A stretch of 64,000 bases of DNA. It comes from Proteobacteria bacterium DTSAM18 (lineage in GTDB: Bacteria > Myxococcota_A > UBA796 > GCA-2862545). The stretch is from positions 62,001 to 126,000 of the forward strand of contig JARACJ010000007.1 of the NCBI GenBank assembly GCA_028767165.1, written 5' to 3'. This document shows, piece after piece, positions 16,876 through 26,477 of this stretch. A model generated the notes under the pieces. That model searched no databases and was not told where the DNA came from. It worked only from the letters and a program-made list of their open reading frames with translations. Made by a program: the position numbers and the translations under genes. Position 1 is the stretch's first letter, and the number at the start of each line of letters is the position of its first letter.

Positions 16876-19800
16876 ATGTATAGGACTCTGGCCTTGCATC
16901 TCGTGCTGGCACTGGTCGGCTGTGGTGATCCCGCAGACGACAGCATCGTTGTCGATCCGACGGATACGTTCGTCGATCCGATCGAAACGCAGGACGAGAC
17001 TCAAACGGGCGATTCCGACACCGGACCGACCGGTGAAACCGAAACCACCGGCGGCACCGGCAAGGGTGAAACCGGCAGTACCGCTCCCACGGGCGTGGTG
17101 TGTGACTCCGGTGACACCGGCGTCGAGTGCCGCCCTGACGACACCCACACCGATCCCGTCATCGAGACCGGCTGTGACTCCGGCGACACCGACTGCATCG
17201 TGGTGCCGGTGGACTCGGGCTGTGACTCCGGCGACACCGACTGCATCGTGGTGCCGGTGGACTCGGGCTGTGACTCCGGCGACACCTCGCCCTGGTGCGA
17301 CACCGGTCCCGTGGATCCGGGCTCGGAAAGTGGCCTGGCGTGTGAATCCGCCGACACCTCGGCGGAATGCCAGCCCGATCCGTGTGCGCTGACCTTCGAG
17401 TTCACCTCCGGCACCTACGGAGCTGAGATGTCGGTCGAGATCCTCGACCGCGACGGCAACGTGGTGGCCGACTGGGATGGCGTGAGCGACGGTGGCTTCA
17501 CCAACTTCACGGCGAGCACCGCCACCTGGACGGTCTCCCTCGACCCCGACGACATCACGATCGTCCTGCTCGACTCCTACGGCGACGGCTGGAACGGCGC
17601 GACCGTCGAGGTCACCACCATGTCGGGTGAAGTGGTCGCAGACATCTCCGACTTCACCAGCGGCAGCAGCTACGACATCGACTACCGCCACGACTGTGAC
17701 GGTACGTTCGTCGCGGACACCTACTGCGACAGCGGCGACAGCGGCAACTTCTGCTGGCCTACCGTCGAAGCCTGCACCATGGAGTTCAGCTGGACGGCGC
17801 AGAGCACCTGGTACACCGGCGATGCCTTCTTCAGCGTCTACGATGAAGACGGCAACCTCGTCTTCACCGAGAACTTCGACAACGCCACGGGCTGGGATCG
17901 GGAGGAGATCCTCTCCTCCGGCAACTACTACGCCGTGATGTACTACGACTACGGCTACAGCCCGCTGTCGAACGACTTCTCCGTCACCGAGACGTCCACC
18001 GGCGAGACCGAGGCGACCATCTCGATGGATCTGTCCGGTTACGACTGGGAGTGGTTCACCGTCGACTGTGCGGACGACACCGCCTGGTCCGGTCAGGAAA
18101 CTGGTTGGGAAGATCCGGAAGAGGGCGACATGCCTCCGGAGCTCACCCCGTTCTGGTCCGACACCTACGACACCGCAGATGATGGCAACTGTACCTTCAT
18201 GCTGCAGATGGTCGGCCCCACCCAGCCCACCTGGCCCTACGACTACACGCTGGGCGACGAGATCGCCTACACGCTCTTCGACGACGAGAAGAACGTGGTC
18301 GACAGCATGGCCTTCAACGACGTCGACATCAACCGCAACTACATCCGTCCCGTCAACCTCGACGCCGGTCGCTACATGGTCCACCTGCAGGACTCCGCGG
18401 GCGATGGCTGGGAAGGCGGCTACCTGCGCGTCGTCACGCCCGATGGCGACATCGTCGAGAACCTGTACCTCGAGTCCGGCGAGAGCGACGACTACGTCTA
18501 CCTCGACCTCGAGTGCGAGGGCGACACCTTCGAGCACTGGGACTCCGCGCCCGATCTCGAGAACGACACCGCCTGGTGGGCACCCGATCCGTACTTCGGC
18601 TGTCCGCTGATGATCGCGCTGAACACCGACGGCCGCGCCTACGAGATGGACTTCAACATCACGGATGCGGTCACCGGCGACATCGTCTACGCCTCCACGG
18701 ATGAGTGGCTGGGCGGTATCGTCGAGTCCGGCGACGTCCAGTACGCGTCCCTGGCCCTGCCCGATGGTAGCTACAACCTGAACCTCATCGAGGACAACAC
18801 CTACTACGGTGGTTGGAACTACTACAGCTGGGTCCGCGCCTACGACACCGAGGGTGGTTTCGTGGCGGGTGGTGGCCTGTTCGGCACCAGCGGTACCGCG
18901 GTCTACCCCTTCGACTGGGCCTGCACCACGGATACGTCCGCCTGGTGGCCCGACGAGATCGACGCCATGCGTGACGACTCCGGCTGGACCATGGGTCAGG
19001 GCTGGGCCGACACCGATCTGGCGGAGACCTGTGGCTTCACGGTCGAGGTCCTGACCCCCTACAACGCCTCCGGCGGTGCCTGGGAGATCTACGACCTGGA
19101 AGGTCACCTGCTGTACAGCACGACTGCCGGTGACATGACCAACAACTACGCCACGTACCACACCCCTGTCGAGCTCCCCACGGGCGGCTACCGCTTCCGG
19201 ATGATCGACACCAACAACACGGGCTACAACAACTGGTCCTACCCCGAGAACTTCCGCCTGTACGACGCCTCTGGCACCCTGGTGGAGAGCTGGGGCATGG
19301 GTGGCTCCGGCATCGGAAGCGCCGACGAGTGGTTCATCGTCGACTGTCAGGACGACACCGACTCCGACACCTACACCTGGCCTTCCGACTGGTGTGAGCC
19401 GCTCCTCGACACCTCCATGGGCTTCAGCGACGGCGCCTGCTCCGCCGTGCTGCACATCGACGCCGGCTACGACTACTACGACATGGGCGTCACCCTCAAG
19501 GACTCCGATGGCAACGTCGTCATCGAGATCGAGCCCGGCGACCTGACCCAGGCCGGCGACTTCTACTACTCCATCGACTTCCCGAGCGATGGCTACCAGA
19601 TCCTCCTCGAGGATGCTGCTGGCTACACCTGGGATTCCACGGCATTCGTCGAGGTCCTTCAGGGCGACGGCTGCGTCGAGGACATGGAGACGGTGGCGGG
19701 TCCCTGGGATGTGTCCTGGAACAACACCGAGGCCATCGGCGGTCAGTGGGATGAGTACTTCATCCACTCCTGCGGCGACGACACCGGTGACTCCTTCACC

Positions 19801-21528
19801 TGGGATTCCGGCTGGTGTGAGCCCATCCTCGACACGGCCGACGTCGCCGAGGGTGCCTGCTCCTACGTGCTGGCGGTCCGCTCCGGCTACGACTACGCCG
19901 ACATGCAGATCACCATCACCGACTCGGACGACAACGAGGTCATCCAGATCGCTGCTGGCGACCTGACCGCCGAGGGTATGTTCTACTTCCCCGTGAACAT
20001 GCCGACCGACGGCTACACCATCACCTGGTCCGACGAGAGCACCTGGAGCGAGTACTGGGACTACGACGCCTGGTTCCAGCTCATCCCCGTCGAGTCTGGC
20101 AGCCAGTGTGTGGATCTCGACTTCGATGGCACCGAGCAGTACACGCTGCCGAGCGGCTTCGGCGGCGAGCGCACCGAGTACCTCGCCCTGAACTGTGCCG
20201 AGGACACCGCCGACACCTTCTTCGAGTGGGACACCGACTGGTGTGAGCCCGTGCTCGATTCCGGTGAGCAGGTCTCCGGTGCATGTGGCTACGTGCTCGA
20301 GGTCCGCGCCGACTTCGACTACTACGACATGGTCATCGAGCTGACGGATTCCGAGGGCAACTCCCTCGTCGACATCCAGCAGAACGACCTGTCGAGCTCC
20401 GGCTACCACTACTTCCCGGTGAACCTGCCCTCCGACGGCTACCACCTGCACATGGAAGACGCGAGCGCCTGGAGCACCGCCTGGGGCACCAACGCACACG
20501 TCCGCCTGATTCCTGCAGACGGTGAGTGCCTGTACGAGGACCAGGCTCTCGAGAGCTACACGGTCTCCGAGTTCGGTGTGGCCGACGAGTACTTCATCCT
20601 CAACTGTGAGGAAGATACCGGCGACACCTTCAGCTGGGACACCGACTGGTGTGAGCCCATCCTCGACTCTGCCGAGATGCCCACCGGTGACTGCGCCTAC
20701 GTGCTCGAGGTCGTGGCCGACTACGACTACCCCTACATGGCCATCAACATCACCGATGCCGACGGCAACGAGATCATCGACATCGCAGCTGGCGACCTGA
20801 CGGCAGAGGATCGGTACTACTACCCGATCAACCTGCCCACGAACGGCTACACGATGACGCTGCTCGACGACTACACCTGGGGTATCTCCCAGTGGGGTCC
20901 CGATGCCTACGTCCGCCTCATCCCTGTCGAGGAGGGTTGCTTCGACCCCGAGGCGAGCGATGCAGAGGAGTACCGCGTCGACTTCAACGGCGAGGAGATC
21001 GTGAACTTCGAGGTGGACTGCGCCGACGACACCGCAGAGTTCGCCTGGGATTCCGCATGGTGTGAGGTCATCCTCGAGGATACCGCTGGAACCGGTGGTC
21101 TGACGGGCTGCGAGCAGCTCATCGATATCTCCACCTACTACGGCTACCAGATGGGTGTGGAGATCACCGACGCCTCCGGCACGGTCATCTTCGACATCGA
21201 CTACAGCGACCTCGGCTACTACACCCAGTACTTCTACACGGTGAACATGCCCACGGGCGGCTACCAGATCACGCTGTACGACGACGGCGGCAACGGTTGG
21301 GCCGACTACGGTACCTACGCTCCCGGCGAGATCACCATCTACGAAGGCAATGGCGTCTGCATGGGCGAGGAGGCCATCTTCGGTCCCTACACCCTGCCCG
21401 ACACCAACGGTCCGACCGACTACACCGACAACGAGATGTCCTTCAACATCTGGGTCGACTGTGCGGCCGACACCTCCACCGACACCGAGGACACCTCCTG
21501 GATGGGCGACTCCACCTGGAGCCCCTGA
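16876..21528 (+). CDS. Giant modular surface lipoprotein A (ten acidic GDGWNG-type modules)
   Basis: A 1550-residue protein with signal peptide and lipobox LVGC (Cys16). It has an Asp/Thr/Gly-rich linker (17-169) that includes the motif CDSGDT, then ten modules of about 138 residues to residue ~1533. Each begins with Cys-x-x-(V/L), contains a D-x-x-GN-V strand and a NLP(S/T)-x-GY-x-(L/I) strand, and ends with a second Cys in D/N-C-x-x-D-T. Modules 1 and 3 carry GDGWNG/GDGWEG. From module 5 on, linkers carry W-C-E-P-x-L-D. It is extremely rich in Asp, Tyr, Trp and Thr. It probably forms a string of beta-sandwiches on the outer membrane; Ca2+ binding by the acidic loops is plausible. ATG 16876 has GGAGGGAG upstream. 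Function unknown. Confidence 0.9.
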   Translation: MYRTLALHLVLALVGCGDPADDSIVVDPTDTFVDPIETQDETQTGDSDTGPTGETETTGGTGKGETGSTAPTGVVCDSGDTGVECRPDDTHTDPVIETGCDSGDTDCIVVPVDSGCDSGDTDCIVVPVDSGCDSGDTSPWCDTGPVDPGSESGLACESADTSAECQPDPCALTFEFTSGTYGAEMSVEILDRDGNVVADWDGVSDGGFTNFTASTATWTVSLDPDDITIVLLDSYGDGWNGATVEVTTMSGEVVADISDFTSGSSYDIDYRHDCDGTFVADTYCDSGDSGNFCWPTVEACTMEFSWTAQSTWYTGDAFFSVYDEDGNLVFTENFDNATGWDREEILSSGNYYAVMYYDYGYSPLSNDFSVTETSTGETEATISMDLSGYDWEWFTVDCADDTAWSGQETGWEDPEEGDMPPELTPFWSDTYDTADDGNCTFMLQMVGPTQPTWPYDYTLGDEIAYTLFDDEKNVVDSMAFNDVDINRNYIRPVNLDAGRYMVHLQDSAGDGWEGGYLRVVTPDGDIVENLYLESGESDDYVYLDLECEGDTFEHWDSAPDLENDTAWWAPDPYFGCPLMIALNTDGRAYEMDFNITDAVTGDIVYASTDEWLGGIVESGDVQYASLALPDGSYNLNLIEDNTYYGGWNYYSWVRAYDTEGGFVAGGGLFGTSGTAVYPFDWACTTDTSAWWPDEIDAMRDDSGWTMGQGWADTDLAETCGFTVEVLTPYNASGGAWEIYDLEGHLLYSTTAGDMTNNYATYHTPVELPTGGYRFRMIDTNNTGYNNWSYPENFRLYDASGTLVESWGMGGSGIGSADEWFIVDCQDDTDSDTYTWPSDWCEPLLDTSMGFSDGACSAVLHIDAGYDYYDMGVTLKDSDGNVVIEIEPGDLTQAGDFYYSIDFPSDGYQILLEDAAGYTWDSTAFVEVLQGDGCVEDMETVAGPWDVSWNNTEAIGGQWDEYFIHSCGDDTGDSFTWDSGWCEPILDTADVAEGACSYVLAVRSGYDYADMQITITDSDDNEVIQIAAGDLTAEGMFYFPVNMPTDGYTITWSDESTWSEYWDYDAWFQLIPVESGSQCVDLDFDGTEQYTLPSGFGGERTEYLALNCAEDTADTFFEWDTDWCEPVLDSGEQVSGACGYVLEVRADFDYYDMVIELTDSEGNSLVDIQQNDLSSSGYHYFPVNLPSDGYHLHMEDASAWSTAWGTNAHVRLIPADGECLYEDQALESYTVSEFGVADEYFILNCEEDTGDTFSWDTDWCEPILDSAEMPTGDCAYVLEVVADYDYPYMAINITDADGNEIIDIAAGDLTAEDRYYYPINLPTNGYTMTLLDDYTWGISQWGPDAYVRLIPVEEGCFDPEASDAEEYRVDFNGEEIVNFEVDCADDTAEFAWDSAWCEVILEDTAGTGGLTGCEQLIDISTYYGYQMGVEITDASGTVIFDIDYSDLGYYTQYFYTVNMPTGGYQITLYDDGGNGWADYGTYAPGEITIYEGNGVCMGEEAIFGPYTLPDTNGPTDYTDNEMSFNIWVDCAADTSTDTEDTSWMGDSTWSP
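17170..17286 (+). repeat. 48-bp tandem repeat, about 2.4 copies
   Basis: Two identical 48-base units at 17170-17217 and 17218-17265, with the first 21 bases of a third, encode the linker motif GCDSGDTDCIVVPVDS of lipoprotein A. Being exact at the DNA level and in frame, it is probably recent and length-variable between strains. Confidence 0.9.
17383..21475 (+). repeat. Ten protein-level modules in lipoprotein A
   Basis: Module 1 starts at Cys170 and module 10 at Cys1412. Modules 6 to 9 are the most alike (starting CSAVLHI, CSYVLAV, CGYVLEV, CAYVLEV); modules 1 to 5 and 10 are more divergent. The repeats are diverged at the DNA level, so they are old. Confidence 0.85.
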
Positions 21529-21578
21529 CAGGTCCCCTCGACCATCCCCTCGCCACCTTCGGGTGGGGAGGGGAGCTC

Positions 21579-21612
21579 AAGGCCCCCGAGCTTCGGCTCG
21601 GGGGCCTTTTTT
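21579..21612 (+). terminator. Strong rho-independent terminator after lipoprotein A
   Basis: An 11-bp stem GGCCCCCGAGC/GCTCGGGGGCC closed by a TTCG tetraloop and followed by six T residues. A second GC-rich hairpin lies just upstream (about 21546-21574). Confidence 0.93.
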
Positions 21613-22208
21613 CGTGACCGGATCCGTCAGCGGATGTCATCGAGCTGCGATCACACGGTTGACTGGCACTGGACCTTGTCCTCGACCTCCTCGGTCCGTG
21701 GATCTACGACTTGTGAGGCTGAAGATCGGCCGGATTGGGGTGTGGCGGGACGGTGAAACTTTTACGTTGACACCTGCGAGTATGCGCTTTTTATGAGGGT
21801 TTCTCGGTTTGTGCCTTTTGGGCAGAGCAGGGCAGATCTGTCTCGACTTGTCGCCGCATTCCCCGGCTTTCGGTGACTCCGGGTCAGTATTGCTGCAAAA
21901 AACATGTCTGCCAGTTGTCTCGTGGATGTCACGAAGGCGTGCGATGTGCGTGGGCTTTCGGCGAGAATGTTTCGCCGTCGGCCGAAAACTGGCGTTTCAA
22001 CTGAGTAATTCAGAGCAGTTTCTCTTTGCCCTCTCTTGACGTGTGGCGAACATGTCCGCGGGGCCTCACACGCCGTCTGCTAGTTCCCCATTTCGCCAGC
22101 ACACCGCCAGTTGAGCGCCTACCCTGAGGCGCATGGTCGGTGGGTCCTGATCTCGCGCTGCACTGTGCAGCCTCGGACATCACTCGCTGGCACCGTTGGA
22201 GGAAGATC
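21613..22208. other. Nearly 600-base intergenic region before lipoprotein B, AT-richer
   Basis: No convincing gene. The centre (about 21720-22040) is much less GC-rich than the neighbouring genes. It contains ATGTCATCGAGCTG at 21634-21647, nearly the same as ATGTCATCGAACTG at 16611-16624 in the leader of lipoprotein A. A 76-codon GTG frame (21809-22039) looks random. Confidence 0.5.
21767..21795 (+). promoter_or_regulatory. Candidate sigma-70-type promoter
   Basis: A perfect -35 TTGACA (21767-21772) lies 16 to 17 bases before TTTTAT/TTTATG (21789-21795). It would leave a leader of about 400 bases before the lipoprotein B start, so another promoter may lie closer. Confidence 0.35.
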
Positions 22209-25200
22209 ATGAACAAAACGCTGGCTCTGCATCTTGCGCTCGCGTTGGTCGCCTGTGGCGACACGACGCCGGACGACGAGAACCCGCTGCCCAGCGACAG
22301 CGGCATCGTCGATGACACCGGCGATTCCCAGGTCGTGGACACGGAAACGGGTGAGACCGAGACGGATCCCACGGACTCCGGCAAGGCCACCGACTCGGAC
22401 ACCGACCCCACCGATTCCGGTGAGGACACCAGTGTGGTGCTCCCCACCGACACCGACACGGACACCGACACCGATCCGGTGCTCCCCACGGGCGGTGACA
22501 CCTCCGTGATCGTCCCCACGGGCGACACCGGGGATTCCGGCGACACCGGCCACAGCGGCGACACCGAGACAGGCGACACCGCACCGCCCATCGCTGCGTG
22601 CACCTTCGACCTCGCCCACTTCGCCTACCCGACGGTGGGCGCCCCGAACGTCGAGTTCTGGATCTACGACGAGGCGGGCAACGAGGTCTACTCGAGGACC
22701 TTCGTCCAGGGTAACGGCTGGTCCGATCAGACCGTGCTGCCCTCGGGCAACTACTACTCCGTGGTCAAGAAGGACGGCGGGCTGCTGTGGGACGACATCA
22801 CGATCCGTCACACGGCGACCCAGGTCCTGGAAGCGACCGTCAATCCCCAGGTTGCCGGCATCGACGTGCAGTGGATGCAGATCGACTGCGCCGACGACAC
22901 CGCCTGGGTCGAGGACACCGCCTGGTCGGAGCCCGATGTGGCCCCGACGCTGCCCCCCTACTGGGAGGACGACGGCACCAACGGTGACTGCGCCTACGCG
23001 CTGCAGGTCGTGGGCAACTACGACAGCTACAGCAACACCGGTGAGTCAGGGTTCGTGCTGTACGACGACCAGCGCAACGTGATCACCAGCCGCAACGGCA
23101 GCACCTGGCCCGACAACAACCAGGACACCGAGGTCCTGAACCTGTCGAGCGGCCGGTACCTGATCGACCTGATCGACACCAACAACGATGGTTGGAACGG
23201 CTCCTTCCTGCGACTGGTTGATGGCACCGGCGACATCGTCGACACCATCGAGCTCGAGTCCGGCGGCCAGGGCTACCACTATCTGAACGTGGACTGCCCG
23301 ACGGACACTGCAGCCTACGACCCCTGGGACACCGATCCCGATCCCACCGACATCGACACCGGCTGGTACCTCGGCGAGCAGTACAACGGCTGTCCGGTGG
23401 TGTTCGCGGTCAACGCGCCCAACACCTACATCGCACCGGACATGAGCTTCTCGGTGCTCGACAGCAACGGCAACGAGGTCTACAGCTCCTCCGATGCCTG
23501 GCTGATGGGCCTGACCTCGTCCAGCGAGGTGCAGTACGCCTACACGGCACTGCCCGAGGGTGACTACAGCCTGATCCTCACCGACTCCGGCTACTCCGCT
23601 GGCTGGGGTGTGTGGGAATTCGTCCGTATGTACGGCGAGAACGGCGGCTTCATCGGTGGTGGTGGCCACTACGGTCCCAACGCCGACATGTCCTACCCCG
23701 TCACCGTCGAGTGCGGCGGCGACACCGGCAGCTGGTACGAGGACGAGATCATCGACCTCACCGACGACACCGGCTGGGGCGACATGAACGAGGCGTGGCG
23801 TGACACCGACCTGGCCGAGACCTGCGGCTACATGATGGAAGTCATCACGCCCTACAACGCATCCGGTGGTGGCTGGGAGATCCACGATCTCGAGGGCCAC
23901 GTACTGTACTCCGTGGCGCCTGGTGACATGACCCAGGGCTACGCCGTCTACCGCACGCCGATCGAGCTCCCGACGGGCGGCTACAAGCTGAAGATGACCG
24001 ACCAGAACGGCTCTGGCTTCAACTACTACAGCGTGCCCGACAACTTCCGCCTGCTCGACGCCGACGGAAACCTCGTCGAAGAGTGGAACATGGGCGGCTA
24101 CGGCATCTCCCAGGCCACCGAGTACTTCCTGCTCGACTGCGCCGACGACACCGACGTCGCCGGCTGGGACACCGGCTGGTGTGAGCCGATCCTCGACTCC
24201 GGCAACTTCGCCTCGGGTGCCTGCGCGGCAGCCATCCACGTGGTCGGCAAGTACGACGTCAACACCATGGGTGTGCGCCTGACCAACAACGACGGCGAGG
24301 TCGTGGCCGACATCCAGCCCGGCGACCTGATCGACCAGGGTGACCACTACATCCCGGTCAACCTGACCAGCAACGGCTACCACATGGAGCTGTACAGCTC
24401 CGACAACACGACGTGGTCCTACGGCGCACTCGTCGAGATCATCGGTGCCGACGGCGCCTGTATCGACGACGAGGTTCTCGTCGAGGCGCAGACCCTGGAT
24501 TCCAGCAACAGCATCGGCGGCCAGCGCGACGTGTACTTCACCCACAGCTGTGATGAGGACACGAGCGGCGAGTTCGCCTGGGATTCCGGCTGGTGTGAGC
24601 CCGTGCTCGACACCGCGGAGATCCCGACCGGCGCCTGTGGCTACGTGGTGCACATGCGTGCCACCTCGAACTACGACGCCGACGAGCTCCAGGTCACCAT
24701 CAAGGACTCCGATGGCAACCAGGTGTGGCAGCTCGCAGCAGGCGACCTGACCGCAGCGGGCGACTACTACTTCCCGGTGAACCTGCCCTCCGACGGCTAC
24801 GAGATCGTGCTCGAGGACTTCGGCACCTACAGCCAGTACTGGGCGTCCGGCGACTACGTCGAGATCATCCCGACCAGCAACGAGTGCCTGGAGGCCGAGC
24901 CCGTCACGGGTCAGCTGAACCTCGAGAACGGCCTGGGCGGCATCAAGTCCGAGTACGTCGTCCTCAACTGCGAGGAGGACACCGGTGACGAGTTCGCCTG
25001 GGACTCCGCCTGGTGTGAGCCCGTGCTCGACACCGCCTCCGAGGTGACCGGCACCTGCGGCATGGTGGCCCTCGTGTACGCTGGCTACGACTACGCCAGC
25101 CTCGAGGCCACCCTGACCGACTCCCAGGGCAACGTGGTGTTCGAGCTGAACGCCGGTGACCTGGATCGTCAGGGCTACCACTACCTGCCGTTCAACGCCC

Positions 25201-26264
25201 CGACCGAGGGCTACACGCTCCACATGAGCACGGCCCACAGCTACAACGACTTCTGGGCCAACAACGGCTACATCCAGTTCATGTCCGCTGACGGCGCCTG
25301 TGTGGACGAGTCCACCGCCACCGAGCAGTTCAACCTGCTGGCTTTCGGTGAGCGCACCGAGTACCTCACCTTCGACTGTGAGGACGACACGGCCGAGTTC
25401 GCCTGGGACTCCGGCTGGTGCCCCGGGGTGCTCGACACTGCGGACATTCCCACGGGCGACTGCGCCTACGTGGTCGAGGTCGGTGCCGGCTACGACTACA
25501 CCGACATGGTCGTGAACCTCGTGGATGCCGACGGCAACGAGATCCTCGACATCGCGGCCGGTGACGGTCAGCTGTCCAAGGACACGATCCACTACTTCCC
25601 GGTCAACCTGCCCTCCAACGGCTACACCCTGACCCTCGAGGACAACAGCACGTACTCCACCTACTGGGACTCCGCTGCCTACGTCCGCATCGTGCCTGCC
25701 GATGGCGCCTGCCTGGACGAGGAGCTGGCCTCCGAGCGGTACAGCGTGCACTACGACGGCCTCGAGATCGTCAACTTCGAGGTGGAGTGCGGCGACGACA
25801 CCGCTTCCTTCGGCGGCTGGGATACCGGCTGGTGTGGTGAGGAGCTCTTCGGCGACACCGCGATCGGCCTGACCGGCTGTGAGCAGCTCCTGCAGCTGAC
25901 CACCTGGTACAGCGACAACGAGATGCAGCTCGAGATCACCGATGATGCCGGCAACGTCGTCTTCTCCGTCGACGGCGCCACGGACTTCGCGGCTCGCGAG
26001 GAGCTGTTCTACGCGGTCGACCTGCCGACCGGTGACTACACCATGACGCTCACCGACACCCAGGGTGACTCCTGGATCGAGTCCTACGGGATCCAGGGCT
26101 ACAAGGCGGAGGCCACGCTGTACTACGGCAACGGCACCTGCATGAGCGACGACGTCATCACGGGTCCCCACACCAACGAGGACCTCGACGGGAAGACCGG
26201 CACGCCCGAGTCCCAGTCCTTCACCTTCTCCGTGGTCTGCGACGCCGACACCGCAGTTCCCTGA
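22209..26264 (+). CDS. Giant modular surface lipoprotein B (nine modules; paralogue of A)
   Basis: A 1351-residue protein with signal MNKTLALHLALALVAC (lipobox LVAC). An Asp/Thr/Ser linker (17-130) rich in SGDT and TDTDTDT is followed by nine modules from Cys131 to ~1346. These match modules 2 to 10 of lipoprotein A in order, down to shared features such as PYNASGG-x-WEI in A5/B4 and CEQL in A10/B9. Module 2 has NDGWNG. Each module keeps its paired Cys and acidic D-C-x-x-D-T end. GGAGGA six bases upstream sets the start. Two hairpins follow the stop. Outer-membrane, surface-exposed location is inferred; function unknown. Confidence 0.9.
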   Translation: MNKTLALHLALALVACGDTTPDDENPLPSDSGIVDDTGDSQVVDTETGETETDPTDSGKATDSDTDPTDSGEDTSVVLPTDTDTDTDTDPVLPTGGDTSVIVPTGDTGDSGDTGHSGDTETGDTAPPIAACTFDLAHFAYPTVGAPNVEFWIYDEAGNEVYSRTFVQGNGWSDQTVLPSGNYYSVVKKDGGLLWDDITIRHTATQVLEATVNPQVAGIDVQWMQIDCADDTAWVEDTAWSEPDVAPTLPPYWEDDGTNGDCAYALQVVGNYDSYSNTGESGFVLYDDQRNVITSRNGSTWPDNNQDTEVLNLSSGRYLIDLIDTNNDGWNGSFLRLVDGTGDIVDTIELESGGQGYHYLNVDCPTDTAAYDPWDTDPDPTDIDTGWYLGEQYNGCPVVFAVNAPNTYIAPDMSFSVLDSNGNEVYSSSDAWLMGLTSSSEVQYAYTALPEGDYSLILTDSGYSAGWGVWEFVRMYGENGGFIGGGGHYGPNADMSYPVTVECGGDTGSWYEDEIIDLTDDTGWGDMNEAWRDTDLAETCGYMMEVITPYNASGGGWEIHDLEGHVLYSVAPGDMTQGYAVYRTPIELPTGGYKLKMTDQNGSGFNYYSVPDNFRLLDADGNLVEEWNMGGYGISQATEYFLLDCADDTDVAGWDTGWCEPILDSGNFASGACAAAIHVVGKYDVNTMGVRLTNNDGEVVADIQPGDLIDQGDHYIPVNLTSNGYHMELYSSDNTTWSYGALVEIIGADGACIDDEVLVEAQTLDSSNSIGGQRDVYFTHSCDEDTSGEFAWDSGWCEPVLDTAEIPTGACGYVVHMRATSNYDADELQVTIKDSDGNQVWQLAAGDLTAAGDYYFPVNLPSDGYEIVLEDFGTYSQYWASGDYVEIIPTSNECLEAEPVTGQLNLENGLGGIKSEYVVLNCEEDTGDEFAWDSAWCEPVLDTASEVTGTCGMVALVYAGYDYASLEATLTDSQGNVVFELNAGDLDRQGYHYLPFNAPTEGYTLHMSTAHSYNDFWANNGYIQFMSADGACVDESTATEQFNLLAFGERTEYLTFDCEDDTAEFAWDSGWCPGVLDTADIPTGDCAYVVEVGAGYDYTDMVVNLVDADGNEILDIAAGDGQLSKDTIHYFPVNLPSNGYTLTLEDNSTYSTYWDSAAYVRIVPADGACLDEELASERYSVHYDGLEIVNFEVECGDDTASFGGWDTGWCGEELFGDTAIGLTGCEQLLQLTTWYSDNEMQLEITDDAGNVVFSVDGATDFAAREELFYAVDLPTGDYTMTLTDTQGDSWIESYGIQGYKAEATLYYGNGTCMSDDVITGPHTNEDLDGKTGTPESQSFTFSVVCDADTAVP
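22599..26252 (+). repeat. Nine protein-level modules in lipoprotein B
   Basis: Modules of about 135 residues start at Cys131 (CTFDLAHF) and continue to the C-terminus. They correspond one to one with modules 2-10 of lipoprotein A, so the genes arose by whole-gene duplication with gain or loss of the first module. Confidence 0.82.
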
Positions 26265-26274
26265 GCAAGCGCGG

Positions 26275-26345
26275 CCCTCCTCCTCGGAGGAGGGTCCGAC
26301 CTGGTCCACGTAGCCCCCTGAAGCCCTCGGGTTTCAGGGGGCTTC
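26275..26345 (+). terminator. Two hairpins after lipoprotein B, probable terminator
   Basis: CCCTCCTCC/GGAGGAGGG (26275-26294) is followed by AGCCCCCTGAA/TTTCAGGGGGCT (26312-26343). The T-tract is poor, so termination efficiency is uncertain. Confidence 0.65.
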
Positions 26346-26477
26346 CTCGTGTCGGAGCTTGCGCCGGAGCCTGGGCAGGGGAGCAGGTGGGGGGAGGGCG
26401 AGCAAGGTGCGCTCTGGTGGAGTCGATGGACACGAGGCCCCCTCCAAGGCACCATGACCCCATGACAGGAGCTGCCG

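Noticed and set aside
17170-17286. CRISPR-like repeat
   Set aside because: The repeats are directly adjacent, without spacers, and lie in frame in a coding region.
16774-20499. 1241-codon minus-strand open frame opposite lipoprotein A
   Set aside because: It repeats in step with the modules of the sense gene, runs through its start and has no ribosome site; the sense protein has a signal peptide and lipobox.
21809-22039. 76-codon GTG frame in the lipoprotein B leader
   Set aside because: No ribosome site and no coding character; Cys- and Ser-rich random product.
17383-26252. Type IX secretion cargo (GDGWNG motif occurs in such proteins)
   Set aside because: These proteins have a lipobox at the N-terminus and no C-terminal sorting domain; the organism does not look like Bacteroidota.
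23046-26309. 1087-codon minus-strand open frame opposite lipoprotein B
   Set aside because: Same reason: a mirror of the repeat-rich sense frame.
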